Below are positions 20,130 to 31,740 of a stretch of DNA of 54,457 nt, one piece after another. The position numbers and the translations under genes were made by a program. Every line of letters starts with the position of its first letter. Within the stretch, counting starts at the first letter, position 1. Source of the stretch: Chara braunii (Eukaryota > Streptophyta > Charophyceae > Charales > Characeae); assembly GCA_003427395.1 (NCBI GenBank), contig BFEA01000130.1, positions 951,456 through 1,005,912 of the forward strand. The letters are read 5' to 3'. Under the pieces are notes generated by a model. That model was not told where the DNA came from. It did no database searches and saw nothing but the letters and a program-made list of their open reading frames with translations.

Positions 20130-21010
20130 CTCTTACTTGGATAGTAGTCACCACGAACATGGTCGTATGCAGAGAGCAAGTGAAATATTCAGCAGGAAAA
20201 GCCCACGTGAGGAAGATCAACAAAGCCCGAACTCTTAAAATACAAATGCGAGTCAGAATCCAGATGGAACTAGTTGAGTGAATTTCTGAATTACCTGGGG
20301 CCAGTCAGTTCAATGATGATATCTCAAGGCCGCCGCTCTCTTTGAGAAAAGAAAAGAAAAGAACTTGAATACACTTGCAAAGTTTTGTCTCCTCCAAACA
20401 TAAACTCATGGGCATACACACATGGCACATCGGTGCCAATCTCCACCTGCAATCCTGCGGCTTCCCCCTACACCGTGTTTCAATCGGTAGCCAACCCATC
20501 ATCATCAGGAAGGGTCCCTCGGGACACAAACCCAAAGCACTGACATAGACAAGAGAAGTGCAGAGTGTCTGGTCCCCAATGTACCAAATGTATCTTACCG
20601 TTAGCCAGGTTGCGGCCCGCTGGTGCTGTGTGAGTCCAGCGTTCTGATTTCCATAGGTCCCGTGTTCAAGTCCTTGCAGAAAAATCACTTGGACCGACCC
20701 ACCTTACACAATGTGCTACCGCACTGTTTTCCGAGTCCGAAAGTGAAAACAAAAAAAAAACACGAGAAACGACAAAACGAAAAAGACGAAAGAAGGACGA
20801 AAAAACGAAAAACGGGAAACGATTTCAGTGTATCTGGTCTTCCGCCATACAAAACGGACATCGGCAGTCTCTGGGTTGAGGCCCGCAACTGCAGACTTTC
20901 GCAGGTCCCATGTCTGAGTCCTCTTTCCTTATACGAACCCAGTTCACACAGATGCCAGTTCACAGCCTACTGTCACCTTGCCTCCCTCTCTCTCTCACAC
21001 TCTGCCTCCC
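20130..21010 (+). repeat. Dispersed repeat family R1, copy 1
   Basis: Matches 25565-26260 in blocks: CTTACTTGGATAGTAGTCAC, CCCACGTGAGGAAGATCAAC, AATACACTTGCAAAGTTTTG, CAATCGGTAGCCAACC, and a 3' block with GCAGTCTCTGGGTTGAGGCC and ATACGAACCCAGTTCACACA, ending in a CT-rich run. B-box-like GTGTTCAAGTCC (20669) and GGGTTGAGGCCC (20872) hint at a tRNA-related part, but no full tRNA-like head was found. Confidence 0.6.
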
Positions 21011-21188
21011 TTCTACCTCCATCCCTACTCTCGATCTTTTATCTTTGCTCTGGCTGCGAAGATCTGGAATGTCCTGTTGATCATGACCTCAAGGTAAGAT
21101 CTGATACGGAAGTCCTTGAGACATAGTACGTTAGAGTCCGCAATGCGGTGTCTGTTGAACTCCTTACGACGCGATGCAGGTAGCTTGT

Positions 21189-21215
21189 GTTTTTTTTTTT
21201 TTTTTTTTTTTTTTT
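21189..21215 (+). repeat. Poly-T run
   Basis: About 26 consecutive T, possibly the tail of a minus-strand retro-insertion. It has no recognised partner sequence. Confidence 0.8.
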
Positions 21216-21549
21216 GTTCACCAACATGTCATTTTGTTGCGCCTTATTTCTCCATAGCTTAGCATGTTCAGAAGAGGCGAGTCATCCCATCCCTCCTGCT
21301 CCCAGCCTGAAGGACGCCAAAACCGTAGTGAGAGCAAGAGTTGAACTGCAAGGCATGTCTCTCAAGCATCCAGCAGTGCCCACCAGCATGCCACACTGAT
21401 GCATGTGCAGGTAGCTTGTAATCATCGCAGTCTTGGTATGTTTGTCACTGTAGGACGTATAGTCTTGTATGCTCTACTAGATGAGCGAGGTACCCTGATT
21501 CAGGGCGTCTTGGTTATTCATCTGAAGGATCGATGTGATCTTCGGTCCT

Positions 21550-22242
21550 TCACTGGTCGACGAAAATCCTGCATCCCAGAAAGGACAGTGTTCCATCATC
21601 CTGATCTGTGCATTCTAGTGTGAGATCAGCTGGGTAGCATGCCCACAGGTTTTCCAGGTCTCTAGCCTTCCAAGCTGAGTTGGCTCTCTCTCGTAGATAT
21701 GTTAAGAAGACAGCAATGTCGTCCATCAACCCCAGTTTAAGGATCCTCTTCTGATCTATCGCCCGACTATGGATGAACAAAGCCTCGTTTCTAGCGCATA
21801 AGATGCACCTTAGTGCTGTGCTGGACGCTCGTGTGGCCTCCCATCGGAATGCCCTTGACCTGCTGTTTGAGTTCTCCTTCAGTACTGTGGTCGAATTCAT
21901 ATTTGACCCAGACAGGTACAAGCTTGAACTTCACCGAGTAGTGTCCGTCCCTGTCTTGCCTCCCCATTGTCGGTTTCTTTCCCCGTCAGTTCATGCTCAC
22001 TCTGTCGCCACCTTTCATCTCCATCATCGCACAATCAGCCAGTCCACTGATTCCCGGATCTTCTTGTGTGAAAGCTCAGTGAACATGTTCTTGATGTCGA
22101 AGTTGGCTTTCATCACTCCTTCCCAGCAGTTCAAGTGACCCGTCCAGGTCACCAGTCTACTGATCGTGTCCTCAGATGATGTTGTGTTAAAATGAAGTTT
22201 CTTTGCCAAACATACAAGCATGCACTGCAGGGGTTTCTCCAC
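21550..22242 (-). pseudogene. RT of PLE copy B
   Basis: From high to low coordinate: FDIKNMFTELSHKKIRESVD (first catalytic Asp; 22102-22043), then in other frames QQVKGIPMGGHTS (motif 4), KRILKLGLMDDIAVFLTYL (catalytic LMDD box, 21754-21698, both Asp kept) and LTLECTDQDDGTLSFLGC (thumb border). The last two blocks align with copy C (IRLIDDVSVFV, LTLECTNRSGQWDFLGC). At least three frame changes separate the blocks. Confidence 0.75.
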
Positions 22243-22599
22243 CCTCTTCGCGCCCTCCTTCGTAGGTGTATTCCATGCCGGCGCAATCGGCCTCTATCTC
22301 ACAGGGTCCTTGTGTTTTGGAATTAAGTACACATCTCCAAAACGACCATTCTTCCTCCATGATCCAACTTTTTCAGCCCTAGCTCATCGTACTTCTTCTT
22401 ACTATTCATCAGTGCCTCTTCCATTGTCGAGCTACACATCCTGAAATTGTCGCCATACCAGAATGTCTCGTAGGTCCCGGTCCGTGGGCATGCACATCAG
22501 ATCGCGCAGTCTTCCCGTCCATTCTTGTATCTTCTTCTTCTCCATCACGTACTCGTCCACTTCTGTGTTATGTACAGAGGGTTTTGCCTGCGATCCTAA

Positions 22600-22900
22600 A
22601 GATCTCCCCAAGTCCATCCGGGATAGCAGCCATGGTTCCTCATTTCACCTGGATCGTGCGTTGAGGCGGTATATTCCTTGCATTGGGAAGAAAATCCAAT
22701 GCACCAAGGCCAGGTAGACTACAACGTACATGGCCTTCCACTAGAGGGAAGGGGCAACTTGCACATCCGCAGATGGTACCATTCGAGCGCACAAAGTTTC
22801 AATGGTTGTAAAGCATATCGCCCACCGTATGTTTTTTCATCCACACAGTGAAGATATGTCTTCGTACAATCGTAGTGATCTCCTCCTTCATGCCCAGATC
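22600..22900 (-). pseudogene. CxC linker of PLE copy B
   Basis: On the minus strand: IVRRHIFTVWMKKHTVGDML, then FVRSNGTICGCASCPF, PLVEGHVRCSLPGL and FLPNARNIPPQRTIQVK. The Cys-x-Cys, GHV and NA(R/K)NIP positions are shared with copy A. Confidence 0.65.
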
Positions 22901-24149
22901 TCCAATCTTCTCCTTCGCAATGTTGTTGATCCTCCTTCTGTCTCACTATAATCCTCGTTCTTATCTTTATTTGCAACTTGTTGTATATCACTTAAGATAA
23001 GATAATCATTATGCTTTGCCTACTCCTCTTATCGAAACCCCTAGTAGCTTGATACATGTATGTGAGCTTGTGGTCTTCCTTTCTCCGGAGTAGTTGTCTT
23101 CGCCATTGCTGAGTAAGAAGAATCAAAAGTTCCCTTCTGATCTTCGTCGAGAAAGCAATCGTCCCTGCAGGGTTGTTGATAGTTAGCAATCCTCCTTTTT
23201 CAAGGAGCTTCTTTCCTTCTTTTAGCAGACATATCGTGCCCCGCATCTCTATTGTTGATATATCAAATCGTCACTCGAGGACCTTCGGGTCCTCACATCA
23301 TATCTCTCTGCTACATACAAGGTGTTTATCTCTTCGGCCTCCCTTGACGGTCAGTTCTAGATAGTCTACCGGTCTGGTGGTTTTCGATCCGGCACTGTCT
23401 TCGAATCTAAGGATGATCCCTCTCTTGTCATGTGTGCCTTGTCTCCCTTTCCTCTCGCGCTTCCCTTCTTTCTTCTTCCATCGTTTTGGGTGAGCACGTT
23501 GTTTGTCATATCGGTTAAGCGTCAATGATCAGTGCCTGATGAGGCACCACTCAATCCTCTTCAGGTCTTCATCGCTTTCTTATGTCGTGAGAGGCATTGC
23601 TACGTAGTCCTCCATGTATGTCCTTCTAAGCCATCTATAGAGTGGATTGACTCTTGCTTTCCTTTTCGTTACTGTAGGTTACATGCTTTTTCCATCTACT
23701 ACTCAATTCTCTACTGGTACATCCGATATAGATCTTCCTACATCTCGTAGAGATCAATGCATAGATGCATTTCCTACTCGATTTTCTCATCTTCCCATAA
23801 TTTCCCAAATTTCTCAGTCCATGGTAGTACCCAATATATCATGAGAATTACAATCACATATCTAAGCGAGGTATCAATCATATTCCCCAGTTCTCTAGTA
23901 GTAATATAGTGTTGTCTATAAACTACCAGAGAGTTCCACATTAGACAAGGCTGATCGAGGTCAATACGTCAGTTGTCTACTGGGTCCGAATCTCTGTTTG
24001 GACTCACACCTACATCGGCGTCATCATCAGGTCCCGTGCTTGTACATAGGACCGCTTTGTGTGGCTGCCTATCAGTTCCTTGATTGCCTTCTCTATCATC
24101 ACGACTCGATCTGCTCCTCTCCACAAAGGCAGTGTAGTTCCACCATCGA

Positions 24150-24742
24150 TCACATACGTAGGTAACTCCTCATGTTCATGCAGTAGTCGACTATCAACAA
24201 CGCATTATCTGTTATCGAATTCTTCCTTGCTTGGGACCTGGTCCTTGGTATGTGCGGTGTAGTTGGTTCTCCTACTTCTATCCCGGGGTTAGGCTGTCTA
24301 ACCCTCTGTTGCAGTCGTTGAGGTCTTGAAGGTGTACTTGGAGTCTCAACTCTTGCTCTTCTCGGGGGTATCGCGGATGATAACAACGCAAATTGATCTT
24401 CATGAGGGTCAAGCTCCCTTCGGGCGTGTTCCATCTCCCACTCAAAATCTTGTTCCATCACCTTTTTCCTCGTGCGGGCAAGCTCTCAATCTTCCTTCAG
24501 TTTTCGTAGTTCTGCTTGTCTTCATCGCAGCTCTTCCCTCTCCTTTTTCGGGTTGTCTTCCTTCACCAATTCTCCCTCGAGCTCCATCACCTCGATCCTC
24601 GGTTTTCCGATTTTATCCCACTGTTGGTCTCTCGTCTGCACCTTCGATCGAACCTCTTCCATTTGCCTTGTGAGTTTTTCATGCAGAGGTCTTCAATTGC
24701 GAAGTCATAGCAGCCATCAGACGTGCATCTCGAAGCTCTCCT
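24150..24742 (-). pseudogene. Gag-like C-terminal part of PLE copy B
   Basis: It begins with the continuation of the zinc-knuckle frame after the foldback insertion (GELRDARLMAAMTSQLKTSA), followed by Lys/Arg/Glu-rich segments and a Pro/Arg-rich stretch (PSRPQRLQQRVRQPNPGIEV). The charged nature and place parallel ORF1b of copy A. Several stops. Confidence 0.5.
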
Positions 24743-25146
24743 AACTGCCATTTTGTCAAAATAGACATTTTTTTTTTTTTTTTGAACGAAATTGAAACCA
24801 AGTTTTTTGGCAAAAAACTCGTCCAAATTTTCCACGCTGGAACCCGCCGGATGTATATGAACTTAGCTTGAGACCAGATACATCCAGGCTGGATTTCGAG
24901 ACCAGATACATCCAGACTGGACTTAGTTTGAGACCACATACATCCAGGTTGTCTAGCCTGGATGTATATGGTCTCAAGCTTATTTTATATACATCCAGAG
25001 GGTTCCGGCGTCTTAAGAACGTCGGACACTCAAGAGCAGCAAATTTGGACAAGTTTTCAACAAATTTGGACAAGTTTTCATCAAAAAAACTCGGTTTTAA
25101 TTTCGTTCAAAAAATCAAAAATGTCCATTTTGACGAAATGGCAGTT
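24743..25146. mobile_element. 404-bp foldback element, copy 1, inserted in PLE copy B
   Basis: Left end AACTGCCATTTTGTCAAAAT and right end ATTTTGACGAAATGGCAGTT are inverted partners, and the arms continue for about 85 bases (GAACGAAATTGAAACCAAG / TCGGTTTTAATTTCGTTC, CTCGTCCAAATTTT / AAATTTGGACAAG). The middle holds shorter inverted units (GATACATCCAG / CTGGATGTAT, GAGACCA / TGGTCTC). It is flanked by TCCT on both sides (24739-24742 and 25147-25150). When the insertion and one TCCT are removed, the gag frame of the host PLE continues, so TCCT is a real 4-bp TSD. No transposase is encoded. Confidence 0.8.
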
Positions 25147-25466
25147 TCCTCGCCTCCACAACTCGGTTTTGTGTTGTCGATGCGGCTCCTCCCCCCTCTC
25201 TCTTTTCTCTTTTATAGTCTTTGTGGCTATTGTTCCTTTTGGAGTTCCTCCTCCTTGTTTCGTCTCTTTGCTATGTCTAAGCAAAGTTCCCTTATCCATA
25301 TTATATTGTCCATATTATTTCTCTTCTGCCATATCAAGCCGCTATACATGTAATAGGCGCCGCCAGTACTATTATTATTCCTGCTTAATGCAGCGCGAGC
25401 TTGTTGAGGGCAATCCCTCTCAAAGCGGCCATCCTTTCGGCACGTATAGCACACCATCCTCTTCAC
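25147..25466 (-). pseudogene. Zinc-knuckle gag part of PLE copy B
   Basis: MKRMVCYTCRKDGRFERDCP carries a C-x2-C-x4-(R)-x4-C knuckle in which the usual His is Arg (25451-25410). A low-complexity region and a charged stretch (PKGTIATKTIKEKRERGEEP) follow until the foldback insertion. Zinc knuckles bind element RNA. Copy A shows none, so either it lost that part or the two copies belong to different subfamilies. Confidence 0.55.
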
Positions 25467-25564
25467 CTCCTCGAGTTAATCTCTTCGTACTCCACGTATC
25501 TCCCACCTCGACTTGTCCAATGTAAGTGAAGTGACCACCGTTCGAGGTGTCTTTCCTGGTCAGT

Positions 25565-26260
25565 TATCGCCACACTCTTACTTGGACAATAGTCACCATG
25601 ACTGTGGTCTCATGCATGCATCATTCTCATTGAGGGGAGAAGAGAGAAAATGTGACGAAAGATTGATCACGAAAAACCCACGTGAGATAGATCAACAAAG
25701 CTCGAATACACTTGCAAGGTTTCGTCTTCTCCAAACATCAACCCATGAACGTACACAAATGGCACAACAGTGCTAGTAGCTGCCTGCAAACTTACGGCTT
25801 CCCTCTACATGATGCTTCAATCGGTACTGATTCGGTAGCCAACCGATCATCATTTGGGGGGGTTCCTCAAAACACAAGGCCGAAGGAATGAAATAGACAA
25901 GCCTAGTTAGTTGAATAGATCTGTGTGGCAACGTCCCTGATCCGCGGCTCGTCTAGTCCTTGCAGAGTCACTTGGTCCGACTCAACGTACACATTGTGCT
26001 ACTGTTTTCTGAGTCCGAGAGCGAAAACCAAAAAAAGACGAAAGACGGATGAAAAACCGAAAAACTATTTCAATGTATCTGGTCTTCCGACGTACAAAAC
26101 GAACATTTGCAGTCTCTGGTTCGAGGCCCACAACTACTGACTTTTGCAGGCCCTGTGTGCAAGTTTGTTTTGCTTATACGAACCCAATTCACACAGATGT
26201 TAGCTCACCGCCTACGGTCACCTTCCCTCCCTCTCTCTCTCTCTCACTCTCGATTGATCG
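25565..26260 (+). repeat. Dispersed repeat family R1, copy 2
   Basis: Partner of 20130-21010, about 80% identical by eye in shared blocks, with indels. Both copies end in a CT-rich tract. Confidence 0.6.
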
Positions 26261-26419
26261 ATAGCACGTGTGTGAGAGAGAGGGGACAAGAGGGACAGCG
26301 AGACAAATAAGGGGCCATTTTCAAATTGATCTGGCGCCGTTTCTGCACCAATCTGAATATGGCCCCATTTTTGTGCCAGGTTTGTGCAGAAATGGGGCCA
26401 GATTCATTCAAACATGGGC

Positions 26420-26423
<4 letters not shown>

Positions 26424-26490
<67 letters not shown>

Positions 26491-26493
26491 TGT
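26424..26493 (+). repeat. Compound (CT)n(GT)n microsatellite
   Basis: About 25 CT units then about 10 GT units. Confidence 0.95.
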
Positions 26494-26496
26494 CTC

Positions 26497-26560
26497 TGTG
26501 GTGCTGGTTGATTGCATTGTTTGAATAATTGTGGTGCTGATTGATTGCATTGTTTGAACT
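26497..26560 (+). repeat. 33-bp tandem duplication
   Basis: GTGGTGCTGGTTGATTGCAT plus TGTTTGAA is repeated once (second copy with TGATTGATT). The second unit ends at the left border of the foldback element. Confidence 0.8.
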
Positions 26561-26900
26561 GCCATTTCGTCAAATTGGACATCTTTTATTTTTTGAACGA
26601 GATTGAAACCACGTTTTTTGGCCGAAAACTCGTCAAAATTTGTCGTTCCTGAGGGTCCAGCGTTTGTAAAACACTGGAGCCCCTAGCTGTACATGGACCT
26701 AGCTTGAGAGCAGGTACCTCCAAGCAGTCCTGCCTGGAGGTGCCTGGTCTCAAGCTAGGTCCATGTACAGCCAGGGGGTCCAACGTTTGTGAACAGCTGG
26801 ACCCTCAGGAACATCAAATTTTGACGAGTTTTCGGCCAAAAAACTCAGTTTCAATTTTGTTCAAAAAATAAGACATGTCCATGTTGACAAAATGGTCGTT
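26557..26900. mobile_element. 344-bp foldback element, copy 2
   Basis: AACTGCCATTTCGTCAAATT at the left and the decayed partner TTGACAAAATGGTCGTT at the right. The inner arms are long and well kept: TGAGGGTCCAGCGTTTGTAA / TTTGTGAACAGCTGGACCCTCA, TGTACATGGACCTAGCTTGA / TCAAGCTAGGTCCATGTACA. Nearly the whole element folds into one hairpin. Flanks TTTG/TTTA may be a decayed 4-bp TSD. Confidence 0.75.
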
Positions 26901-29500
26901 TTTAAATAATTATGGACCTCTTTGACTTCCTCACTCTTTTTGCTATGCACAGAAGGTAAGGGAGAGGGAAGAAAAGGTGGACAAAATGGCGTGGATTCAG
27001 TCCTCTCGACTGGTTTTCACTATCTTCCACAACAATAATACAGCGACCATGAAGACTCGTGCCTATGACCAGTCATCAAAGAAGAAGAATTAAATGTTTA
27101 GTACAGACTCCAGTATCACCTTTGACATCAATTACAACATGTATCATCAAGGGAATATAACTGAAACATGTTGTTCCTAACTTAGATTTTTCTTACCCTA
27201 ACTTAGATTTTTCTTACCTCCCCAAAGCTCCCGCCTATATCTTTGCCCGATTGGAGCCTCTTGTTTCATTCATAAAGTCCCGATCAGCACTGATAGGTCT
27301 TACCTGTACCCATTTGGTTTCCAAACCTCCTCTTAGATTTTGGTGGGCTCTTGTGGAACGTCCGGGCGCAACCCTTACCAGAGCTAGAGTGGGTACGGCA
27401 GACGAGCCAATGCGAAGGGGGAACAGGGGACTGCGCTCATGACAAAGATCAGCGTAGCACCTTATATCTAAAGCGGCATGTTAAGGGCATCATGAAGAAG
27501 TGTGGTCATCTTGGCAGCAATGCAGGCAACTGCACGGACCACAAGCTCGCGCACTCCTCCTCAGACAACTATCCAAGTAGTAACTCCTCCACCGTGGAGG
27601 GGGGTTGTTGAACTGGCCCCGTCGTGCATGGACCGGTTATGGGCACGGCCCAAGGTGGTCATGACGAACCCAGGACCGTTGCCATGACGAGAGGGCTCAT
27701 TGTGAACTTCAAGATGATGATAGAGGATGTCCATGAGGTCAATGTGCTGGGTTGCAGCCCGATAGTTGAGTCCTGGCAACGTTGTCTCCGATGTCATACC
27801 CTATCGCCTTGTAGCGATAAGAAGAACTGGGAGTCGGGTTGAGCTTGGAATTGAGAGCAATAATAAAAGGAGAGTCATGTGGTGCCACGAGGCTAGGAGG
27901 AGGACTGGTGGGTGGACAGGGAGGAGGTGGTGAATTGGCACAACCCGTGATGTTGGCATACCGTCTCGAAAACCTCGTTGGTCCAGGAGGAGGATTGTCT
28001 ACAAAGCTCCCGCTAGTAATCAGTTAAGATATTCTAAGAAAAACGATGCATGGATGTGTGATCCAAGAAAAGGTGCAGATCGATTTGAGGCAAGCATAAA
28101 AAAAAGTGCAATCATTATGCTTGAGAAGGGTTGAGCCGCACCACGTACTCATGGTAATCCGGGTGACTGGGGCGGTAGCATCACGACAAGCACCAAAGCG
28201 TCAAGAAACTTTCGACGAAGGTGGGGGGGAAGTTGAGGCCCTAGCGGGGAGGTTAGTGACCACGTCCTCCCATGCTTGGTGGGCAATGAAGTCTTCCTAT
28301 GCTCGGCGGGCGACGAAGTCCTCCCATGCTCGGTGGGCATCGCCACGAAGGAGGTTTCAAAGAATATCACACCCGTCCTCGTTGGGGATACCCACTAGGG
28401 TGGGTGCATGCGTTACGGTTTGGAGCTTTGAGGCGACACATTGCGTGTTATCCAACTCGGTATGTCCAATGAGCAAATATAAGGGGCTATTACAAGAGCA
28501 CAGGGAGGAAAGAGGGTAGGGGCCCTCGACCACAATGGCAAGGATCTAGCCCGGGATAGGGATAGGAAGAGACTATGGGCCAATGCCGTTGGAATAAGGG
28601 CTGAGTAATAGATTGGTGGACACCGTGGGTGGCAGTGAATGCATTTGGAGATAGTGGGAGAAAGGGGGAAGAGGGCCTTGAGGGTATCAAACCGCCAAAA
28701 GGGGTATGGGTAAGGAGAGGGAAGGAGAGGGGAGAGATGGAAGTATTCATAACTACGTTGTCAAAATAGACAAAAAACATATTCATTTAACCGTTAAGAT
28801 GGATTTGTTACGCTTCCCAAGGATGTAAGATGGAATGATGATATGGTTCAAACTTTCAGGCGATTGGAAACTCCAAGAGGGGGAAGTCGGAATGTTGAAG
28901 ATCCAACAACTCATTCTTGGCCGGAGCGATGAAGGTCTTCGAGCTCAGTTACTTGGGGTGCATAAGGTGGGCGGAGGGGGAAGGGAGGGATCGTACCATG
29001 ATAAGGGGGAAAAGCAGGTGAAAATATGGTAGAGGAAGTGGGAAAGAGAGGTGGGGGTAATGGCGTCGAGGCAGGTGTAGGGATCCGGTTGGTAGGAATG
29101 GTGGTAGAAGTAGATAAAACTGTCACATGAGCTTCGCCCTTCACTAACCATTTTGTATTTTTCCAATTTCGTACTTTGCGATATGATGCACCACCATGTG
29201 TGGCAGGAGCGGTCACCGAGGTGGATGCGACTGTCTACATCTAGGAGGTGGAGTGTGTGGGTTGTAGGGAGTGGTGACACCAACTGCAAAAGGGAAAACC
29301 GACCCATGAGGTACCCATAGATAAGAAGGGAGTAAAGTGGCAGGAAGAGCGTTGGGGAGAAGATGGTTGCAAGCGGTGGACCTCAAGGGCGAGGTAGTTG
29401 AGATAGGTGACTGGAGACACTAAAATGGTACAAAAAATGGTGTCAATGTCGGGATGGGAAGTAATGGCGTATCCTTGGGATATGGTCAGATCGGTCATCT
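26901..29500. other. Unique sequence, no gene recognised
   Basis: A 19-bp unit is doubled at 27180-27220 (CTTAGATTTTTCTTACC). G/A-rich at 27840-29480 with open frames on both strands that show no domain. Part of this stretch and 32437-33000 are the two flanks of the LINE insertion and share the same G-rich composition. Confidence 0.35.
28265..28350 (+). repeat. 27-bp minisatellite, three units
   Basis: Units TCCTCCCATGCTTGGTGGGC-AATGAAG, TCTTCCTATGCTCGGCGGGC-GACGAAG and TCCTCCCATGCTCGGTGGGC-. The period is a multiple of three and translates as SSHAWWAMK / SSYARRATK / SSHARWAS, but no larger protein context is seen. Confidence 0.85.
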
Positions 29501-29516
29501 AGGATAAGGCTGATGC
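29501..29516 (+). repeat. Target-site duplication (left) of LINE
   Basis: AGGATAAGGCTGATGC, identical to 32421-32436. Confidence 0.9.
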
Positions 29517-31740
29517 TAGTGCGACTTTCATATTTATTGATTTTAAAAAAACATATGATCATGTGGATTGTCTTTTTTTGGATAAGTGTCTAGAAAAATT
29601 GAAATTGGTCCTTCCTCCAGGAGATGGATTGAGATTTTGCATAAAAATGGCACTACTAGAGTGATGGTTAATAGTAATGTGGCTCCCCTATTCCTTTGTA
29701 TAAATCCGTCAAACAAGGGGATCCAATTGCCCCATTCTTGTTTGTGATCATCACAGAAGCCCTAGCAGCAAACCTACGTCATCATAAGGATATCAAATGT
29801 ATCTAGGTAACCTCCATCTCAGAAGACACAATTCGGAGACATTCTCTCTTTGTAGATGACCTTTCTTTGATGGTGGAAGCATCTTAAGAGAATCTAGCAG
29901 AAATTTAAGACAATGCAGACATGTTTTGTCGTTTATCATATATGAAAGATTACAAGGGTAGTAAAACATTGGGATGGTGACTTCATCACCAAGAAGTGCG
30001 AATGCCATAACAACCTCATGTCAAATGACTCCCCTTTGCTAGGGATCTCACTTTCTGTTGAAGGGAAATAAAGAACTCATAATGTATGGGTCACCCAACA
30101 GGCTTAAATCAAATTAGAATTATGAAAAAATAAACACACTTTGTTGTTTGGACGCACATTAACTATTAGTAATTTTGTTTTAATAATGTTGTTCTAACTT
30201 CCATCTGGAACAAATCAGCAATGGACAAGGCAACCCTGAAAATGTTTGAGCAACAACTAACAACCTTCTTATGGAGGGGTAATGATGAATATAAAAATGT
30301 TATTAGTAGGGTTGTCTGACAATCGGCAGTGTAGCCTAAGATCAGAGGAGGAATGAGGGTTATTTATCTTTCACTGTTATGGCTCTAACCAATTAGTGAA
30401 TCAAGTGTATGTTGTTCAATCCACAAACCCCATAGTCCACACTTGCCAAATAGCAAATCAAACGATTAGTTCCCCCTTCCGCTGAGGGTATTGTTCCACT
30501 GGCGTGGCTAAAGAACCGATCCTGGTTCCTGCCCAGAGGAAGTTCTAAAGCATTTGCAAGGCAAAGAATCTCAGACCGGCAAGCAGTGACCTTTGCAAAG
30601 ACTTTTTTTGGGTTACCTTTCTCAAAGCATGAAGAAAACCACCTTTCACAGACACGCCCTCCGGAAAGGTGGAAAGAGGTGTGTCAACGACCTCTTTTTA
30701 ATAAGAGATGAACTATGGACTCACAAGGGCATCTCCTCCATTGCACGGACTCACCATGGAACAAATGGGTTAGAAGAGGAATTCTAAGAATTAATGATAT
30801 ACAGAATGTGGATACGAATGATTGGACTGAACCATCACTATTGGTCACCTTCGCTATTGCCACCATTCAATAGAGGCTCTAAAAAAGAAATAATAGATAT
30901 AATTCCTTTGGAATGGACTCATATCCTGTGTAGAGGGCCCATACTGGTGATAAATGAGTGGGTGGTCATCAAAGATCAACCACAATCGATTGGTAACATC
31001 CTTGATAAGTTCCAGAATGGATGTCCTCCTGTTGGTATTTGATTGAGCCACATGATAACACTATTCTCCCGAACGGCTAGGGTGGGTGCAAGCTAACCAG
31101 ACTTTCAGAATCAAGGTCCTAAGAAGAAAAGGTACCTGGCTAGCCTTTAGACCGGATACTCCTGTTTCCAAATTGGCGTTGGATCCAACTAATTGGACTT
31201 GGAGCTTATCAGGAGGGAGTAATAGTTCATATAAGCGGGCCCGTCATACTCAAATAGTGAAATCAACCTATCGTATGCTGCGACTGAGAATTAATATGAA
31301 GGATAGAGTGTCATCTAGTTGGATGAAACATCTCAATCTTAGACTTAAGGCAAATAGAACATCGATGTCCGCCCACAAATAATCGGCTGATAGATAGGTC
31401 CTCCTTAGACCAGAAGAGCATTGCTCGTTGTTGGTGTACATTTTGTACGTCTGTCTTTCTAAGTAGGATGAATTCGAAGACCATTGAGCATGTGTTTACA
31501 CAATGTACGGGTGCCATTTGTCTTTGGAGGTGGTGGGATCGTATTTGCGGCCAGCTCAGTCCGCTGCAGCCCCCGCGGCAATGGGGTTGGAAGGCTATTT
31601 TACTAGAATCATGGGTCTCTGATCCTCATGAGCCTTCACACAAAATCTCTTTCTATTGGGAGGAGAGCGGTTTTGTGGGCCATCTGGTTGAGGACACATA
31701 CCTATGCGTTGCAAGGGACCAGATTAAATGGACCATAAGG
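29517..31740 (+). pseudogene. LINE RT and zinc-finger region (ORF2 remnant)
   Basis: Coding part of the LINE, read in at least three frames with internal stops. RT occupies the first 0.4 kb, the post-RT region continues to about 31200, and the zf-RVT finger is near 31430-31540 followed by WRWWDRICGQLSPLQPPRQW. Apurinic endonuclease and the first RT motifs are absent because of the 5' truncation. Confidence 0.8.

Larger units (their letters stand above)
21550..25470 (-). mobile_element. Penelope-like retroelement copy B (minus strand), broken
   Basis: Reading down the minus strand: zinc-knuckle gag part (25466-25147), a 404-bp foldback insertion (25146-24743), the rest of a charged gag-like protein (24742-24150), linker with CxC motif (about 22900-22600), and RT (22242-21550). 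The order matches copy A. A GIY-YIG domain should lie at about 24100-23000, but no clear GIY/YIG pair was recognised there, so it is either too decayed or deleted. The coding region has many frameshifts and stops. Confidence 0.7.

Noticed and set aside
19797-20281. Long Ser/Leu and Arg/Glu repeat proteins across the CT tract
   Set aside because: Frames exist only because a dinucleotide repeat has no stop codons; they also cross an N gap.
23530-23600. Hammerhead ribozyme candidate (CTGATGAGG)
   Set aside because: The core needs a GAAA box after stem II and a matching cleavage site; neither is present at the right distance.
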